Source: Henriciella algicola
GTDB lineage: Bacteria; Pseudomonadota; Alphaproteobacteria; Caulobacterales; Hyphomonadaceae
Assembly (NCBI RefSeq): GCF_003576245.1
Contig: NZ_QWGA01000007.1
Span: forward strand, 372,001 to 436,000
DNA length: 64,000 nt
Direction of reading: 5' to 3'
The notes below the pieces were generated by a model. That model had not been told where the DNA came from. It made no database searches and worked only from the letters and a program-made list of their open reading frames with translations. Shown in pieces: positions 44,280-54,089 of this stretch (position 1 is the first letter of the stretch; each line of letters opens with the position of its first letter). A program made the position numbers and the translations under genes.

Positions 44280-47200
44280 CTAATTTGTCTCTGAACCAGG
44301 TGCCGGCGCGATGAATTCGGCATCCGGCATAGGCGGCGCAGGCGGTGTCTTGTCTGGATCGACAGGAATCCCCTCCGGGATCGACGTGTCAGCCGGATTC
44401 TCGAAGATACGGCGCAGGATACCTGGCGTCACGGCTGATAGCGGGTTCACAGCGACCTGCGCGCGATCCGTCGTACCGCGCACCGAATAGGTCAGCGAGA
44501 AGATCCCCTCGCCTTCGCGGCCCACAAACAGATCACCGATGACTGGCACGCCGCCCAACATGGAATTCATGCCAAAGCTTGGCACCAGAACGCCGCTGAG
44601 GCGAATTTCATCGCTCTCCTGCTCGAACCAGCCATTGAGGGTCAGACCAAGCGCCGGACCGTTGGCACGCGCGCCTTCGATCACAAATCGGCCGGACTGG
44701 ACGGCAACAGGCACGCTGATATCAGTGAACAGCACCCCTTCCCCGCTCAGCGTATCGGCAAGGCCGCGCAAGGATGCCAGCGAGAGCACCTGCGTCAGGA
44801 ACGGCGCATCGCGCATTCGAACATCGGAGAGCTCCAGCCGAAGCCGCGCCGGGTCTGTCCCGCGCGCAAGATCGCCGTTCAGGCTCAGCGAACCACCAGT
44901 CAGGAAGTCCTGGCGCAGCAAGGCCCGCATGAAGAAGCCCGCATCATCGCTGTCGAGGCTGATGCGCGCAGGCTCTTCGGCGGTCGGACCTATGTAAACG
45001 GCGCTCATCTGGCCGCCCGACTCGATCGTGCCGTCAGCGCGCACTTCGCGCACGCCTGTCTCTGCGCTCACAAAGCTCAAGGAAGCGTCCTCTAAGTCGA
45101 GTCCGCTACGAAGGCGCAGCGTGTCGAGGTTCGCGGTCAGCGTGACCGGCAGGCTAATGCCAGACGCATTGCCGCCCATGGATGCAAAGTCCCCGAACAG
45201 CGAACTCACATCAAGGAACGCGCCGTTCAGTTCGCTGACGAGCTTGCCATTCGGCTCTACCCGGACACTGCCGCTCACATCCATGAAGCCGTCATGATAG
45301 GCCTCGCGCACCTCCAGAGACTGGAGCCGCCCCGTCTTGGACAGGACAACATCGCCATCGAAACGGGCTTTCTCGCTCAGAAAGCGGAAGGTCGAGGCGT
45401 TCGTTTCCGATTTCGCGTCATAGGAGAGTGTCGCGCGCGCCGGCTCACCTACGGGCTTGATATAACCAATTTCGGAGATATCGACGCGCGACTGCTGGAG
45501 CTCGAAACCGACCTCCACGCCGGCGATACCGTCTGCGGCCACCTGGGCCTGAAGCTCCACCGGGATGTCCTCAGACACATAGGCCCTGCCGACTACACCA
45601 AACCGGTTCAGGAAATCAGGCGAGACAAACGCACTTGCCGACAGGTCCGCCGTGTCGCCGCCATCATTGAATTCATCGCGCCATGTAAACTGGACCGGCG
45701 CCGGGCCGAGATCACCAAAGCCGGTCATGACAAGGCGCATATTCTCAAGCGAGACATCTACGCGCATATTTGTCAGGTCGAGCCCCGGTAGCGCTTCAGC
45801 GAGCGTGCCGTCAGTCACTTCGGCCTCGACGGAAATCTGCATGTCTTCAACCGGGACATCATCCAGCGCGGGACGGAGCAATTCGATACTCGCCGTGGCA
45901 TCTCCGGAGAACCTCTCCGGGTCGAGCGCGTCCGGATTGTCCCGCATGAGGCGAGATTCCGCGATGTTGCGCATCACATTGACGAGCGGCCCCTGCCCTC
46001 TGGCTGAAACACGGAACAGCTCGCCCTTCGGGTTGAAGCGCGGGAAGTGAACGCTGCCTTCGCTGAGCACCCAGCCGTCATAGTTCCCTTCGCTCAGCTG
46101 TACCTGCAGGCCGTTGCCGGTCAGGCGCCCGCTGCCCGTTGCATCGGTGACAGGCGGTAGGTCATCAAGGAACTTCACGGCTGCGTCTTCGACGAAGAAG
46201 CGCACGGCGAGGTCCTCATCGCGCAGGAAGCCTTCGGCAAAGCTGTCGCGCTGCAGCTCGAGCTGATAGCTCGCCGCAGTTACACGCCCGTCCAGCACGC
46301 GGTCGCGCGCGAAGTCCCGTGCCCCCGTGCCGAGCGTCTCAGGCCAGAAGGCCAGAACCTGGTCCTTGGTGATCGTTCCGAGCGCTTCGCCTTGAGACGT
46401 GATCTCGAAGGGCAGCTCGCCCTCTTCCGGTTCACTCACCGGCGCGATGTCAGCGGTGCCGACGAACTGGATGCCGCGTGTCTCAACTTCATAGGCCGAC
46501 AGTGACACCGCCGTCGTTTCCATGTCGAGCGTGCCCTGCAAGGCAACGCGGTCCAGCTGCCAGACGTCAGGAAAATATGGCGTGAAATCCAGAGACGTAC
46601 TTTCGGAAGCAAGATCGAACGCGATCGTGCCGTTCTGACGCACCAGACCGTCGATCCAGCCGCTGAAGACGCCGCCAGCACGCTCAGTCTCAATGGCGAG
46701 GTCGCTGAAGGCCAGCCGGTCGTCTGCAGGCGCATAGGCAGCGTCGAAACGCAGCGCCTCGAAATCGAGATCGCGCCCAGCGAGCGTCACCCTGCCCTCT
46801 TCGGCGTCGGCTGCAAGGCTGAGCCCCGCAATGCCTTCTTCCTCGATATAGGTCAGACCAATCGTGATATCGGCCGGAAAGCCAGTCACCAGCGCCTCGC
46901 CAGCCCCGAACCGGCTCGCGAGGTCACCAATGCTCCAATTCGTGATGCCAACCTTGAAATCCAGTTCAGTGTATCCGTCAGGCACACTCAGCGACGTAGT
47001 GAGGTCACCCGGAAGTCCGATCCCCTCCCCGCTGCCGGAAAGAGCCGCCTCAAGCCCGGTCCCGGTCTGGTCGAAACGGCCATTCGCCTCATCCATGACA
47101 GCAATAACGCCGCCCTCCTGGTCGAAAAAGCGAAGCTCCATGTTCTCGAATGCGGCAACCTCGAGCGACGTCGACGTCCTGCTGGCTTTCAGGCCGTCGA

Positions 47201-47702
47201 GAAGGTTCGCGAGCGTTGTGTTGGAGAGCGCCAGCCACCCTTCCGGCGTTGTTGGCAGCTCACGCGCTTCGAATTCCGGCAAAGGCTCGCCAGCGAAAGT
47301 CCATTCAGTTGGTGAGATATTGCGCACATCTGCCCAGCCATTGCGCAATTGTGTTTCTGTAACTTCGACGCGGCCGAAGATGAGCGAGCCTGCATCGAGC
47401 GTAATGACCGCCTGTTCGGCTTCGCCTGCGAGTTGCCCGTCATTATCCGCAAGCTTGAGCCCACTGGCTGCGAAGATCATCCGCCGGTCAGCAGGCGACC
47501 ATTGAAGCGCCAGACGCTCAATATCGACGTCTCGTCCGTCGCGGGCGGCAATGAGCGCTTTTTCGACTTCATCCTTGAAAAGACTGAGCTCTACCGGCCC
47601 ACGTGACAGCATATATGCAAGCGCCACAGCCCCCGCGATCGCCAGCAACAGAATGCCGCCAATGATCTCGAGTGTAACTACAGCTGCAGTCTGTCGCACC
47701 AA
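44280..47702 (-). CDS. Large AsmA-like / DUF3971 inner-membrane-anchored protein
   Basis: An 1140-residue protein with one N-terminal transmembrane helix (LEIIGGILLLAIAGAVALAYML). A long periplasmic beta-rich body follows, typical of AsmA/YhdP/TamB-type proteins thought to help lipids cross the envelope. The DUF3971 area lies roughly in the first two thirds. The C-terminal part has the AsmA-like pattern RDAPFLTQVLSLASLRGLADTLSGEGVLFTDISVPV. It ends in a Pro-rich tail. The start is TTG 47702 with AAGGAG upstream, or GTG 47699. The transport role is inference from the family. Confidence 0.85.
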   Translation of the reverse strand: MVRQTAAVVTLEIIGGILLLAIAGAVALAYMLSRGPVELSLFKDEVEKALIAARDGRDVDIERLALQWSPADRRMIFAASGLKLADNDGQLAGEAEQAVITLDAGSLIFGRVEVTETQLRNGWADVRNISPTEWTFAGEPLPEFEARELPTTPEGWLALSNTTLANLLDGLKASRTSTSLEVAAFENMELRFFDQEGGVIAVMDEANGRFDQTGTGLEAALSGSGEGIGLPGDLTTSLSVPDGYTELDFKVGITNWSIGDLASRFGAGEALVTGFPADITIGLTYIEEEGIAGLSLAADAEEGRVTLAGRDLDFEALRFDAAYAPADDRLAFSDLAIETERAGGVFSGWIDGLVRQNGTIAFDLASESTSLDFTPYFPDVWQLDRVALQGTLDMETTAVSLSAYEVETRGIQFVGTADIAPVSEPEEGELPFEITSQGEALGTITKDQVLAFWPETLGTGARDFARDRVLDGRVTAASYQLELQRDSFAEGFLRDEDLAVRFFVEDAAVKFLDDLPPVTDATGSGRLTGNGLQVQLSEGNYDGWVLSEGSVHFPRFNPKGELFRVSARGQGPLVNVMRNIAESRLMRDNPDALDPERFSGDATASIELLRPALDDVPVEDMQISVEAEVTDGTLAEALPGLDLTNMRVDVSLENMRLVMTGFGDLGPAPVQFTWRDEFNDGGDTADLSASAFVSPDFLNRFGVVGRAYVSEDIPVELQAQVAADGIAGVEVGFELQQSRVDISEIGYIKPVGEPARATLSYDAKSETNASTFRFLSEKARFDGDVVLSKTGRLQSLEVREAYHDGFMDVSGSVRVEPNGKLVSELNGAFLDVSSLFGDFASMGGNASGISLPVTLTANLDTLRLRSGLDLEDASLSFVSAETGVREVRADGTIESGGQMSAVYIGPTAEEPARISLDSDDAGFFMRALLRQDFLTGGSLSLNGDLARGTDPARLRLELSDVRMRDAPFLTQVLSLASLRGLADTLSGEGVLFTDISVPVAVQSGRFVIEGARANGPALGLTLNGWFEQESDEIRLSGVLVPSFGMNSMLGGVPVIGDLFVGREGEGIFSLTYSVRGTTDRAQVAVNPLSAVTPGILRRIFENPADTSIPEGIPVDPDKTPPAPPMPDAEFIAPAPGSETN

Positions 47703-47779
47703 GGCCCGATTGTCTCCTTTACGTCAGCCGGTAGGCTCGACTTAATCTTTCAATACAGCAGAAATAGGACAATCCACCG

Positions 47780-48238
47780 ATGTCATCAGTAATATCTGCA
47801 GGCGATGCAGCTCCGAAAGTCCACCTTGAAACCACGGGCGGCAAGGTTTCAATTCCATCTGACAGCGGGCGCGGACTGATCCTCTTCTTCTATCCGAAAG
47901 ACAACACGCCCGGATGCACGAATGAGGCCAAGGATTTCACGGCACTTAAAGACGAGTTCGACAAGAAGGGCTTCGACATTATCGGCATCTCTCGCGACAG
48001 CCTTGCCTCTCATGAAAAGTTCATTGCGAAACAGGAGATTGGATTTCCTCTCGCCACTGATGAAGACGGATCCGCATGTGAAGCCTTCGGCGTCTGGAAG
48101 GAAAAGAACATGTATGGCCGCAAGTTCATGGGCATCGAGCGCTCTACTTTCGCCATCGGCGCTGATGGCATGATTATTGAAAGCTGGCGTAAGGTGCGAG
48201 TGAAAGGACACGCAGAACAGGTGCTGTCTGTACTTTAA
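47780..48238 (+). CDS. bcp: Peroxiredoxin Q/BCP
   Basis: A thiol peroxidase of 152 residues that removes peroxides with electrons from thioredoxin. The peroxidatic Cys46 lies in YPKDNTPGCTNEAKDF. The usual BCP resolving cysteine four residues further on is lysine here. Cys100 (GSACEAFGVW) sits where another subgroup of BCP proteins keeps its resolving cysteine, so an atypical two-cysteine mechanism with Cys46-Cys100 is likely. It diverges from the AsmA-like gene across 77 bases. Confidence 0.92.
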   Translation: MSSVISAGDAAPKVHLETTGGKVSIPSDSGRGLILFFYPKDNTPGCTNEAKDFTALKDEFDKKGFDIIGISRDSLASHEKFIAKQEIGFPLATDEDGSACEAFGVWKEKNMYGRKFMGIERSTFAIGADGMIIESWRKVRVKGHAEQVLSVL

Positions 48239-48379
48239 CCATTTGTGCATCGACACAGTCAAAGCTCAGGCGAACTTAGTAAAAATTTTTATCAATTGTG
48301 AGAAAAATGCGGCACTTTCCTGGATTCACCCTTTTCCGGCGGGAACAAATTGCGTTAAACATTTCCGTGAGGGTGAGCT

Positions 48380-49648
48380 GTGGATAAATTCGCAGCCAGT
48401 GTAAAAGTACCAACAGAGGCGGGGCCGTCTATGAAGCGCAAGACGATGAAAATCGGAGAGCTTTTCAGTCGCCTGTTTCCGGAACGGCAAATTTACCATC
48501 GCAGCGGCGGCACCGTCCGCTACTTCACCGTCTCTCCTCTTCAGCAGTCTGTCCTTTCCATAGCGATCGCCGCCGTCGTCGGCTGGACGCTCTACGCAAC
48601 GGCCAGCCTCGTCTTTATCCCGAACAGCACGCTTTCAGCCCAAGGCCAGCAGCAGATCGACAAATATGAGCGCTGGGTGCAGGAACTTCGCGCCCGTGAC
48701 GCGCTCTCCCGCTCGCAGCTTGTTGAGCGCACCGAAGCCTTCCAGGAAGCCACGGTCAGCTTTGAGCAACGCCACCGCACGCTCGAAGTGATGCTGGATT
48801 CCCTTCGCAATGGCGGTGAGCTTGAAGTCGCTGCCCTTCGCGGCGATGGCAGCGCGCTTCTCGTGAATGCATCAATTGAAGAAGCAGACCGCCGCCAGGC
48901 CCGCACCAGCGGGGAGTTTCAAGAAGCAAGCGCGTCCAATTCCGGTGTTCGCGGCCAGATCGCAGAGCTCCAGCGTGAACAGCAGGCCTTCCTCGATGAA
49001 GTCGAGGATATCGCCATTGAACGCGCCGAGGCAGCCCGCGGCGTTCTTCGCCTGACCGCTGTCGGCACCAACCGCATCGCCGAAACCCGCGAAATGGGCG
49101 GCCCGCTCGTGCCATTCGCCAATCTTGCTTCAGGCAACTTCGACACGCCGGAAGAAGCTATGTTCGCTGAGCGCGTCTCACAGGTCGCCGCTCGCATGGA
49201 AGAAGCGCGTTTCTATCAGTCCGTCGTCTCCACACTGCCGCTGGCCGATCCGGTCGGCGTGCCATCGCGTCTGACGTCTGATTACGGCCTTCGCGTCGAT
49301 CCATTCAATCAACGTCCAGGCTGGCACAACGGCGTGGATGTCGGCGCTTACTGGAATGCGCCGATCACGGCGACCGGCCCTGGCACCGTCAGCTTTGCGG
49401 GCACGAAGTCGGGTTATGGCCGCATCGTCGAGATCGATCACGGTCACGGCTTCAAGTCACGTTACGCACACTTAAGACGCATCAATGTTGATAAAGGTGA
49501 TACAGTCGCGATTGGCGACGTCGTGGGTGCCATGGGCTCCACAGGCCGGAGCACCGGTCCGCACCTTCACTACGAAGTCTGGTTTAACAACAAGCCATAC
49601 GATCCAGTTGAGTTTCTGAGGGCAGGTAAACATGTTTACGAAGAATAA
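48380..49648 (+). CDS. lmdC: Membrane-anchored M23 endopeptidase (LmdC-like)
   Basis: A DD-endopeptidase-type peptidoglycan hydrolase. Its cytoplasmic tail carries the basic/aromatic motif FPERQIYHRSGGTVRYF. One transmembrane helix follows (about residues 55-77), then a periplasmic coiled coil (about 90-235) and a C-terminal LytM/M23 domain (about 295-415) with zinc ligands in WHNGVDVGA and HLHYEVWF. The next gene is a bactofilin overlapping by 17 bases. In Hyphomonas neptunium the equivalent pair, LmdC-BacA, controls bud-neck shape, with the tail binding the bactofilin. The start is GTG 48380 or ATG 48431. Confidence 0.87.
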   Translation: MDKFAASVKVPTEAGPSMKRKTMKIGELFSRLFPERQIYHRSGGTVRYFTVSPLQQSVLSIAIAAVVGWTLYATASLVFIPNSTLSAQGQQQIDKYERWVQELRARDALSRSQLVERTEAFQEATVSFEQRHRTLEVMLDSLRNGGELEVAALRGDGSALLVNASIEEADRRQARTSGEFQEASASNSGVRGQIAELQREQQAFLDEVEDIAIERAEAARGVLRLTAVGTNRIAETREMGGPLVPFANLASGNFDTPEEAMFAERVSQVAARMEEARFYQSVVSTLPLADPVGVPSRLTSDYGLRVDPFNQRPGWHNGVDVGAYWNAPITATGPGTVSFAGTKSGYGRIVEIDHGHGFKSRYAHLRRINVDKGDTVAIGDVVGAMGSTGRSTGPHLHYEVWFNNKPYDPVEFLRAGKHVYEE

Positions 49649-50171
49649 GGACGGCGCATCGGCGCAAAGCTACACGCCGCCGGTTGATACGAGCAAATCA
49701 GCTCCAAGCCGGACCGGAACCCGCTCTACAGGCGTCGCTTCCATCATCTGCAACGATATGGAAATCAAAGGCTCCATCAATTCCGAAGGCGCCCTGCACA
49801 TTGACGGTGTTGTCGATGGCGACGTGACCGCTGGGGACATCACGATTGGCGCGACCGGCAAGGTCATCGGCGAAGTCAAGGGGGAGGCCGTAAAGGTCAA
49901 AGGCGAAGTGCTAGGCTCCATCCGCGGCCGCCGCGTTGAGCTTGAGACCGGCGCCCGTGTCGAAGGCGATATCCTTCATGCCTCTCTCAGCATCCAGCCG
50001 AACGCCATTTTCGAAGGTCAGGTCAAGCACGCTGAGGACCCGCTGAAGACGTCCGCTCCGAAGGCAGCACGTCCGGCTGGCAGCGACACGTCATCGTCGG
50101 CAGCGAAGCCTGCTTCGACGGACAGCAAGCCAGCCAGCACCACCAGCGCACACGGCTCTGCCCTGTCCTGA
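49632..50171 (+). CDS. bacA: Bactofilin
   Basis: A 179-residue cytoskeletal protein that polymerises without nucleotide and recruits cell-wall enzymes. The central beta-helix (about residues 35-130) shows the repeated turns IKGSINSEGALHIDGVVDGDVT, GDITIGATGKVIGEVKGEAVKVKGEVLGSIRGRRVELETGARVEGDILHASLSIQPNAIFEG in register. The flanking N- and C-terminal tails are disordered (Ser/Ala/Lys rich). The short N-terminal MFTKNK may touch the membrane. It overlaps the M23 gene by 17 bases, so the pair is coupled; a terminator follows. Confidence 0.92.
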   Translation: MFTKNKDGASAQSYTPPVDTSKSAPSRTGTRSTGVASIICNDMEIKGSINSEGALHIDGVVDGDVTAGDITIGATGKVIGEVKGEAVKVKGEVLGSIRGRRVELETGARVEGDILHASLSIQPNAIFEGQVKHAEDPLKTSAPKAARPAGSDTSSSAAKPASTDSKPASTTSAHGSALS

Positions 50172-50196
50172 TCTGGAAATGAATTGAGAAGTTTGG

Positions 50197-50227
50197 ACGG
50201 CCGCGCGAATTGCGCGGCCGTTTTTTT
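50197..50227 (+). terminator. Rho-independent terminator after the bactofilin gene
   Basis: A 10-bp stem ACGGCCGCGC / GCGCGGCCGT with a five-base loop, then a run of seven T. The T run reaches the last bases of the convergent prfB gene. Confidence 0.9.
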
Positions 50228-51339
50228 ATGCGTCTTCGCTGCTTCCGGCAGACACATTGTGAGCTAGCGACGCGCTCAGGAAGCCATCGAGATCACCGTC
50301 CAGCACACCGCCCGTATCGGACGTTTCATGACCGGTGCGCAGATCCTTGATCAGCTGATAAGGCTGCAGGACGTAGGACCGGATCTGGTGCCCCCAGCCG
50401 ATTTCCGACTTGGAGTCGTGGCTATCCTGCGCAGCTTCGCGGCGCTTCTGGAGCTCCAGCTCATAGAGTTTGGAGCGCAGCATCTCCCAGGCTTTCGCGC
50501 GGTTCTGGTGCTGCGAGCGGCCTGCCTGACAGGCGACGACAATCCCGGTCGGCTCGTGCGTCAGGCGGACAGCCGAGTCCGTCTTGTTGACGTGCTGGCC
50601 GCCAGCGCCAGAGGAGCGATAAGTGTCGGTCCGCACATCTGACGGATCAATATCGACCTCGATAGTCTCGTCGATGACAGGTGACACCGTGACAGAGGCA
50701 AAAGACGTGTGACGGCGCGCCGAAGAATCGTAGGGTGAGATCCGCACGAGGCGGTGAACCCCGGACTCCGACTTCAGCCAGCCATAGGCGTTGAGGCCGG
50801 AGATGAGTAGCGTCGCCGACTTGATGCCGGCTTCTTCGCCGTCATGCGCGTCGACTTCCTCAACCCTGTAGCCGCTGCCCTCTGACCACCGCACATACAT
50901 GCGCCGCAGCATGGATGCCCAGTCCTGGCTTTCCGTTCCCCCTGCCCCGGCATTGATCTGCAGGTAGCAATCATTGGAATCGGCTTCACCCGACAGCAGC
51001 GCCTGAAGCTCAGCTTTCGCTGCACGCTCGCGCGCCCGCTTCATATTGGCGGAGATGTCGTTGATGAGATCGTCGTCGCCATCGGCGAGCTCGAGCAGCT
51101 CGCGGCCATCGGCGGCTTCCTGCTCCAGCTCCTGAACCGTATTGATCCCGGTCTCCAGCTGCTGGCGTTCAGCCATCAGCTTTCGGGCCTTTTCAGGATC
51201 GTTCCAGAAGTCTGGTTGTTCTGAGAGCGCGTTGAGCTCGTCTAGGCGTTTCTGGGCGACGTCCCAGTCAAAGACGCCTCCTCAGCAGCGCGGAGGACTG
51301 CTCAATTTCGTCAATAAGCGAGAGAATTTCTGTCGACAT
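50226..51339 (-). CDS. prfB: Peptide chain release factor 2, with programmed +1 frameshift
   Basis: RF2 ends translation at UGA and UAA. Translation starts at ATG 51339 and meets an in-frame TGA at 51270-51268 after 23 codons. Just before it is the classical frameshift signal: AGGAGG (51282-51277), CGT, then CTT TGA C. A +1 shift at CTT continues as [19 protein letters not shown] into the long frame that ends at 50226, giving about 370 residues. The catalytic GGQ ([13 protein letters not shown]) is intact, as is the SPF-type stop-recognition region. Reading only the long frame would lose the N-terminus. It follows mrcA by about 60 bases. Confidence 0.95.
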
Positions 51340-51401
51340 AAGATTTTCTATGTTTTCAGTTCGTTACAGGGTGGCCGGAATGCACAAATCTGTCGCCCCG
51401 G

Positions 51402-53984
51402 TCAATAAATCCCACCCAGATTTTCATCGGCGATGTCATCGCGGTCCTGCGCATCCGAAATCCCGTTCTGGCCAAAGCCTTCCGATGACGGGTCGGCAAG
51501 ATCGCCGAACACCCCGCTGGTCGCACCCTGATTGCCAGAGATGGAGAAGCCGTCTTCCTCATCGAAGACCGCGCCCGGTTCTGTGCCTGGACGGAACGCT
51601 TCGACAATGATCTCACCCGAACCGGAGGTTGGCAGACCGCCCGTGTCGTGATCGACCGAAACGAGGCGCACGCCCGGCGGAATACGGAACGGCATGGCTG
51701 GAGCATCTTCCAGCACCTCTTCCATGAAGCTGACGAACACCGGCAGCGCCACAGAGCCACCTGCCTCACCATTGCCCAGCGTTTGTGGCTGGTCGAAGCC
51801 GACCCATACGCCGACCACGAGGTCTGGCGAGAAGCCATAGAAGAGCGCATCGAAATAGTCGTTCGTCGTGCCAGTTTTGCCAGCGAGAGGCTTGTTCAAG
51901 CGTGCGGCCCGGCGCGCGGTACCCCGCTCCACGACGCCTTCAAGCATGTGAACGACCTGATAGGCGATGACCGGATCAATCAGCTGTTCACGATTGTCTT
52001 CCAGCTGCGGCGGTTGTTGCCCGTCCCAGCTTTCAGCAAGACAGTTTTCACAGGCCCGCTGATCGTGGCGATACAGGGTCTCGCCATAGCGATCCTGAAC
52101 ACGGTCAAGCATGGTCGGCGTGACTTCCTTGCCGCCATTCACGAAGGCGGCATAGCCGGTCGCCATCCGCCACGGTGTGGTTTCGCCAGAGCCAAGAGAC
52201 ATGGCCGGAAAACGCGGAAGATTGTCATAGAGGCCAAAGCGCTCTGCGAGGCCCGAAACGTCATTCATGCCGATATCGACGGCGATACGCGCGGTCACCT
52301 GGTTGAACGAGCGCTCAAGCGCCGTGCGCATTGTCACTTCGCCATAACTGCGGCCCGCTGAGTAGTTTTGCGGCTTCCACGTCGTGTTCGAGCCTTCATC
52401 GTAATAGACGAAAGGCGAATCGAGCATCCGCGTCGATGGTGTGTAGCCATTCTCGAGCGCGGCGGCATAGACGAACGGTTTGAAGGCCGAACCTGGCTGG
52501 CGCATACCCTGGGTCACCCGATTGAACGGGCTCTTGAAGAAGGAATAGCCACCAACCATAGCCATCACACGGCCCGTATGCGGGTCGAGTGCGATGATTG
52601 CACCTTCCACTTCTGGCACCTGCTTCAGGCGGGCCGATTCAGACGGGACGGAAATCCAGTCTTCCTCATTGCGGCGCTCACCTTCTTCGGTCGGCTCGGC
52701 GCCATCGCGAAGGGTTTCGGTGCGCTCGACGTCGACGAGGATAACGTCGCCCCGGGCAAGGCCTTCGCCGCCATCCGGTCGGTCCCAGCCACGGGCCCAA
52801 CGGACATCTTCTTCAGGGATGCGCGTAGTGCGACCGTCATTGAGGATAATGGTTGCCGCATCGCTTGCGACTTCGCGCACCATGCCGGCTTCCCAGTCGC
52901 CATAGCCTGCAGGACGTTCGACCTCCTGCAGCTGCGCTGGCACATCGCCAGACGCATCTATCGAGGTGAACGGCCCACGATAGGAGTGGCGACGGTCATA
53001 CGCCTCAAGGCCGGATTGAAGCGCGTTCTGGGCTGCGAGCTGCATCTGCGTGTCCAGCGTCGTGCGGATAGAGAGACCACCGCGCTCCAGCGCCTCTTCG
53101 CCATACTCATCGATGAGCTCACGGCGCAGCTCCTGAACGAAATAGGTCGCGGCCGCATATTCGGGCCCGCGCAGCCGTTCCACCACTTCAAGCGGCTCAG
53201 CCTTGGCTTCGTCAGCCTGCTCTTCGGTGATGTAACCATCCTCGAGCATTCGGTTGAGCACATAGTCGCGGCGCGCCAAAAGGCGTTGTGGGCGGCGATA
53301 TGGGTTCACCGTCGATGGTGCTTTCGCCAGCGAGGCGAGGATCGCCGCTTCCGACAGGTTCAGCTCAGGCAGCGACTTGTTGAAATAAATGAGCGCGGCA
53401 GAACCAACGCCATATGCGCGCACACCGAGATAGATCTCATTGAGATAAAGCTCGAGGATCTCGTCCTTGGTGAACGTGTTCTCCATCCGGCGAGCAATGA
53501 TTGCCTCTTTCACCTTGCGCTCAATGCGCTGATCGCGCGTCAGCAGCATGTTCTTGGCGACCTGCTGGGTGATTGTCGAGCCGCCCTGAAGGTTGCCATC
53601 GCTTCCCGACAGCTTGATCTGCGCGGAATTGATCGCGCCGCGCATGATACCGACATAGTCGAGGCCGCCATGCTCGAAGAACTTCTTGTCTTCGGCAGCG
53701 ACAAAGGCCTGTTTCACATGGTCAGGAATGGATTCGATCGGGACGAAGACGCGGTGCTCTTCGGCAAATTCAGCGATGAGCGTGCCGTCACCCGCATGGA
53801 CGCGGGAGGTGATTGGCGGCTCATAATCGGCAAGGCGCTCATGCGATGGCAGGTCACGCGCCAGCGACGCTACCCAGATCATCACAGCGATAAATATAAG
53901 CGCGCCAATAATGACCAGGCCAATCGCGACACGGCGCGCCAGCTTCCAGGTCAGATAGCGTCTCCAGACCGGCTGTTCACTCAT
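51402..53984 (-). CDS. mrcA: Penicillin-binding protein 1A
   Basis: A bifunctional peptidoglycan synthase of 860 residues. Transmembrane anchor at about residues 16-36. The glycosyltransferase domain (about 60-235) has the catalytic AAEDKKFFEHGG and GGSTITQQVAKN. An OB-like insert lies between domains. The transpeptidase domain (about 430-760) has RQPGSAFKPF (SxxK), SFN-type region (ALERSFNQVT) and KTGTTNDYFDALF. The C-terminal tail is acidic and glycine-rich. It lies between amiC and prfB on the same strand, a frequent alphaproteobacterial order. Confidence 0.95.
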   Translation of the reverse strand: MSEQPVWRRYLTWKLARRVAIGLVIIGALIFIAVMIWVASLARDLPSHERLADYEPPITSRVHAGDGTLIAEFAEEHRVFVPIESIPDHVKQAFVAAEDKKFFEHGGLDYVGIMRGAINSAQIKLSGSDGNLQGGSTITQQVAKNMLLTRDQRIERKVKEAIIARRMENTFTKDEILELYLNEIYLGVRAYGVGSAALIYFNKSLPELNLSEAAILASLAKAPSTVNPYRRPQRLLARRDYVLNRMLEDGYITEEQADEAKAEPLEVVERLRGPEYAAATYFVQELRRELIDEYGEEALERGGLSIRTTLDTQMQLAAQNALQSGLEAYDRRHSYRGPFTSIDASGDVPAQLQEVERPAGYGDWEAGMVREVASDAATIILNDGRTTRIPEEDVRWARGWDRPDGGEGLARGDVILVDVERTETLRDGAEPTEEGERRNEEDWISVPSESARLKQVPEVEGAIIALDPHTGRVMAMVGGYSFFKSPFNRVTQGMRQPGSAFKPFVYAAALENGYTPSTRMLDSPFVYYDEGSNTTWKPQNYSAGRSYGEVTMRTALERSFNQVTARIAVDIGMNDVSGLAERFGLYDNLPRFPAMSLGSGETTPWRMATGYAAFVNGGKEVTPTMLDRVQDRYGETLYRHDQRACENCLAESWDGQQPPQLEDNREQLIDPVIAYQVVHMLEGVVERGTARRAARLNKPLAGKTGTTNDYFDALFYGFSPDLVVGVWVGFDQPQTLGNGEAGGSVALPVFVSFMEEVLEDAPAMPFRIPPGVRLVSVDHDTGGLPTSGSGEIIVEAFRPGTEPGAVFDEEDGFSISGNQGATSGVFGDLADPSSEGFGQNGISDAQDRDDIADENLGGIY

Positions 53985-54089
53985 TCAGATGTTCCGTCCC
54001 TGCCCAGTATTGGATTTGCGATAGCGTCGCTTCGCACCATTAATTGTCCAGAGTAAGGCGTGCTGACGGCAGACGGAAGCCGAAAGACG

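Noticed and set aside
52368-54056. Long antisense frame (562 codons) opposite mrcA
   Set aside because: Shadow frame; the sense strand encodes an intact PBP1A with all motifs.
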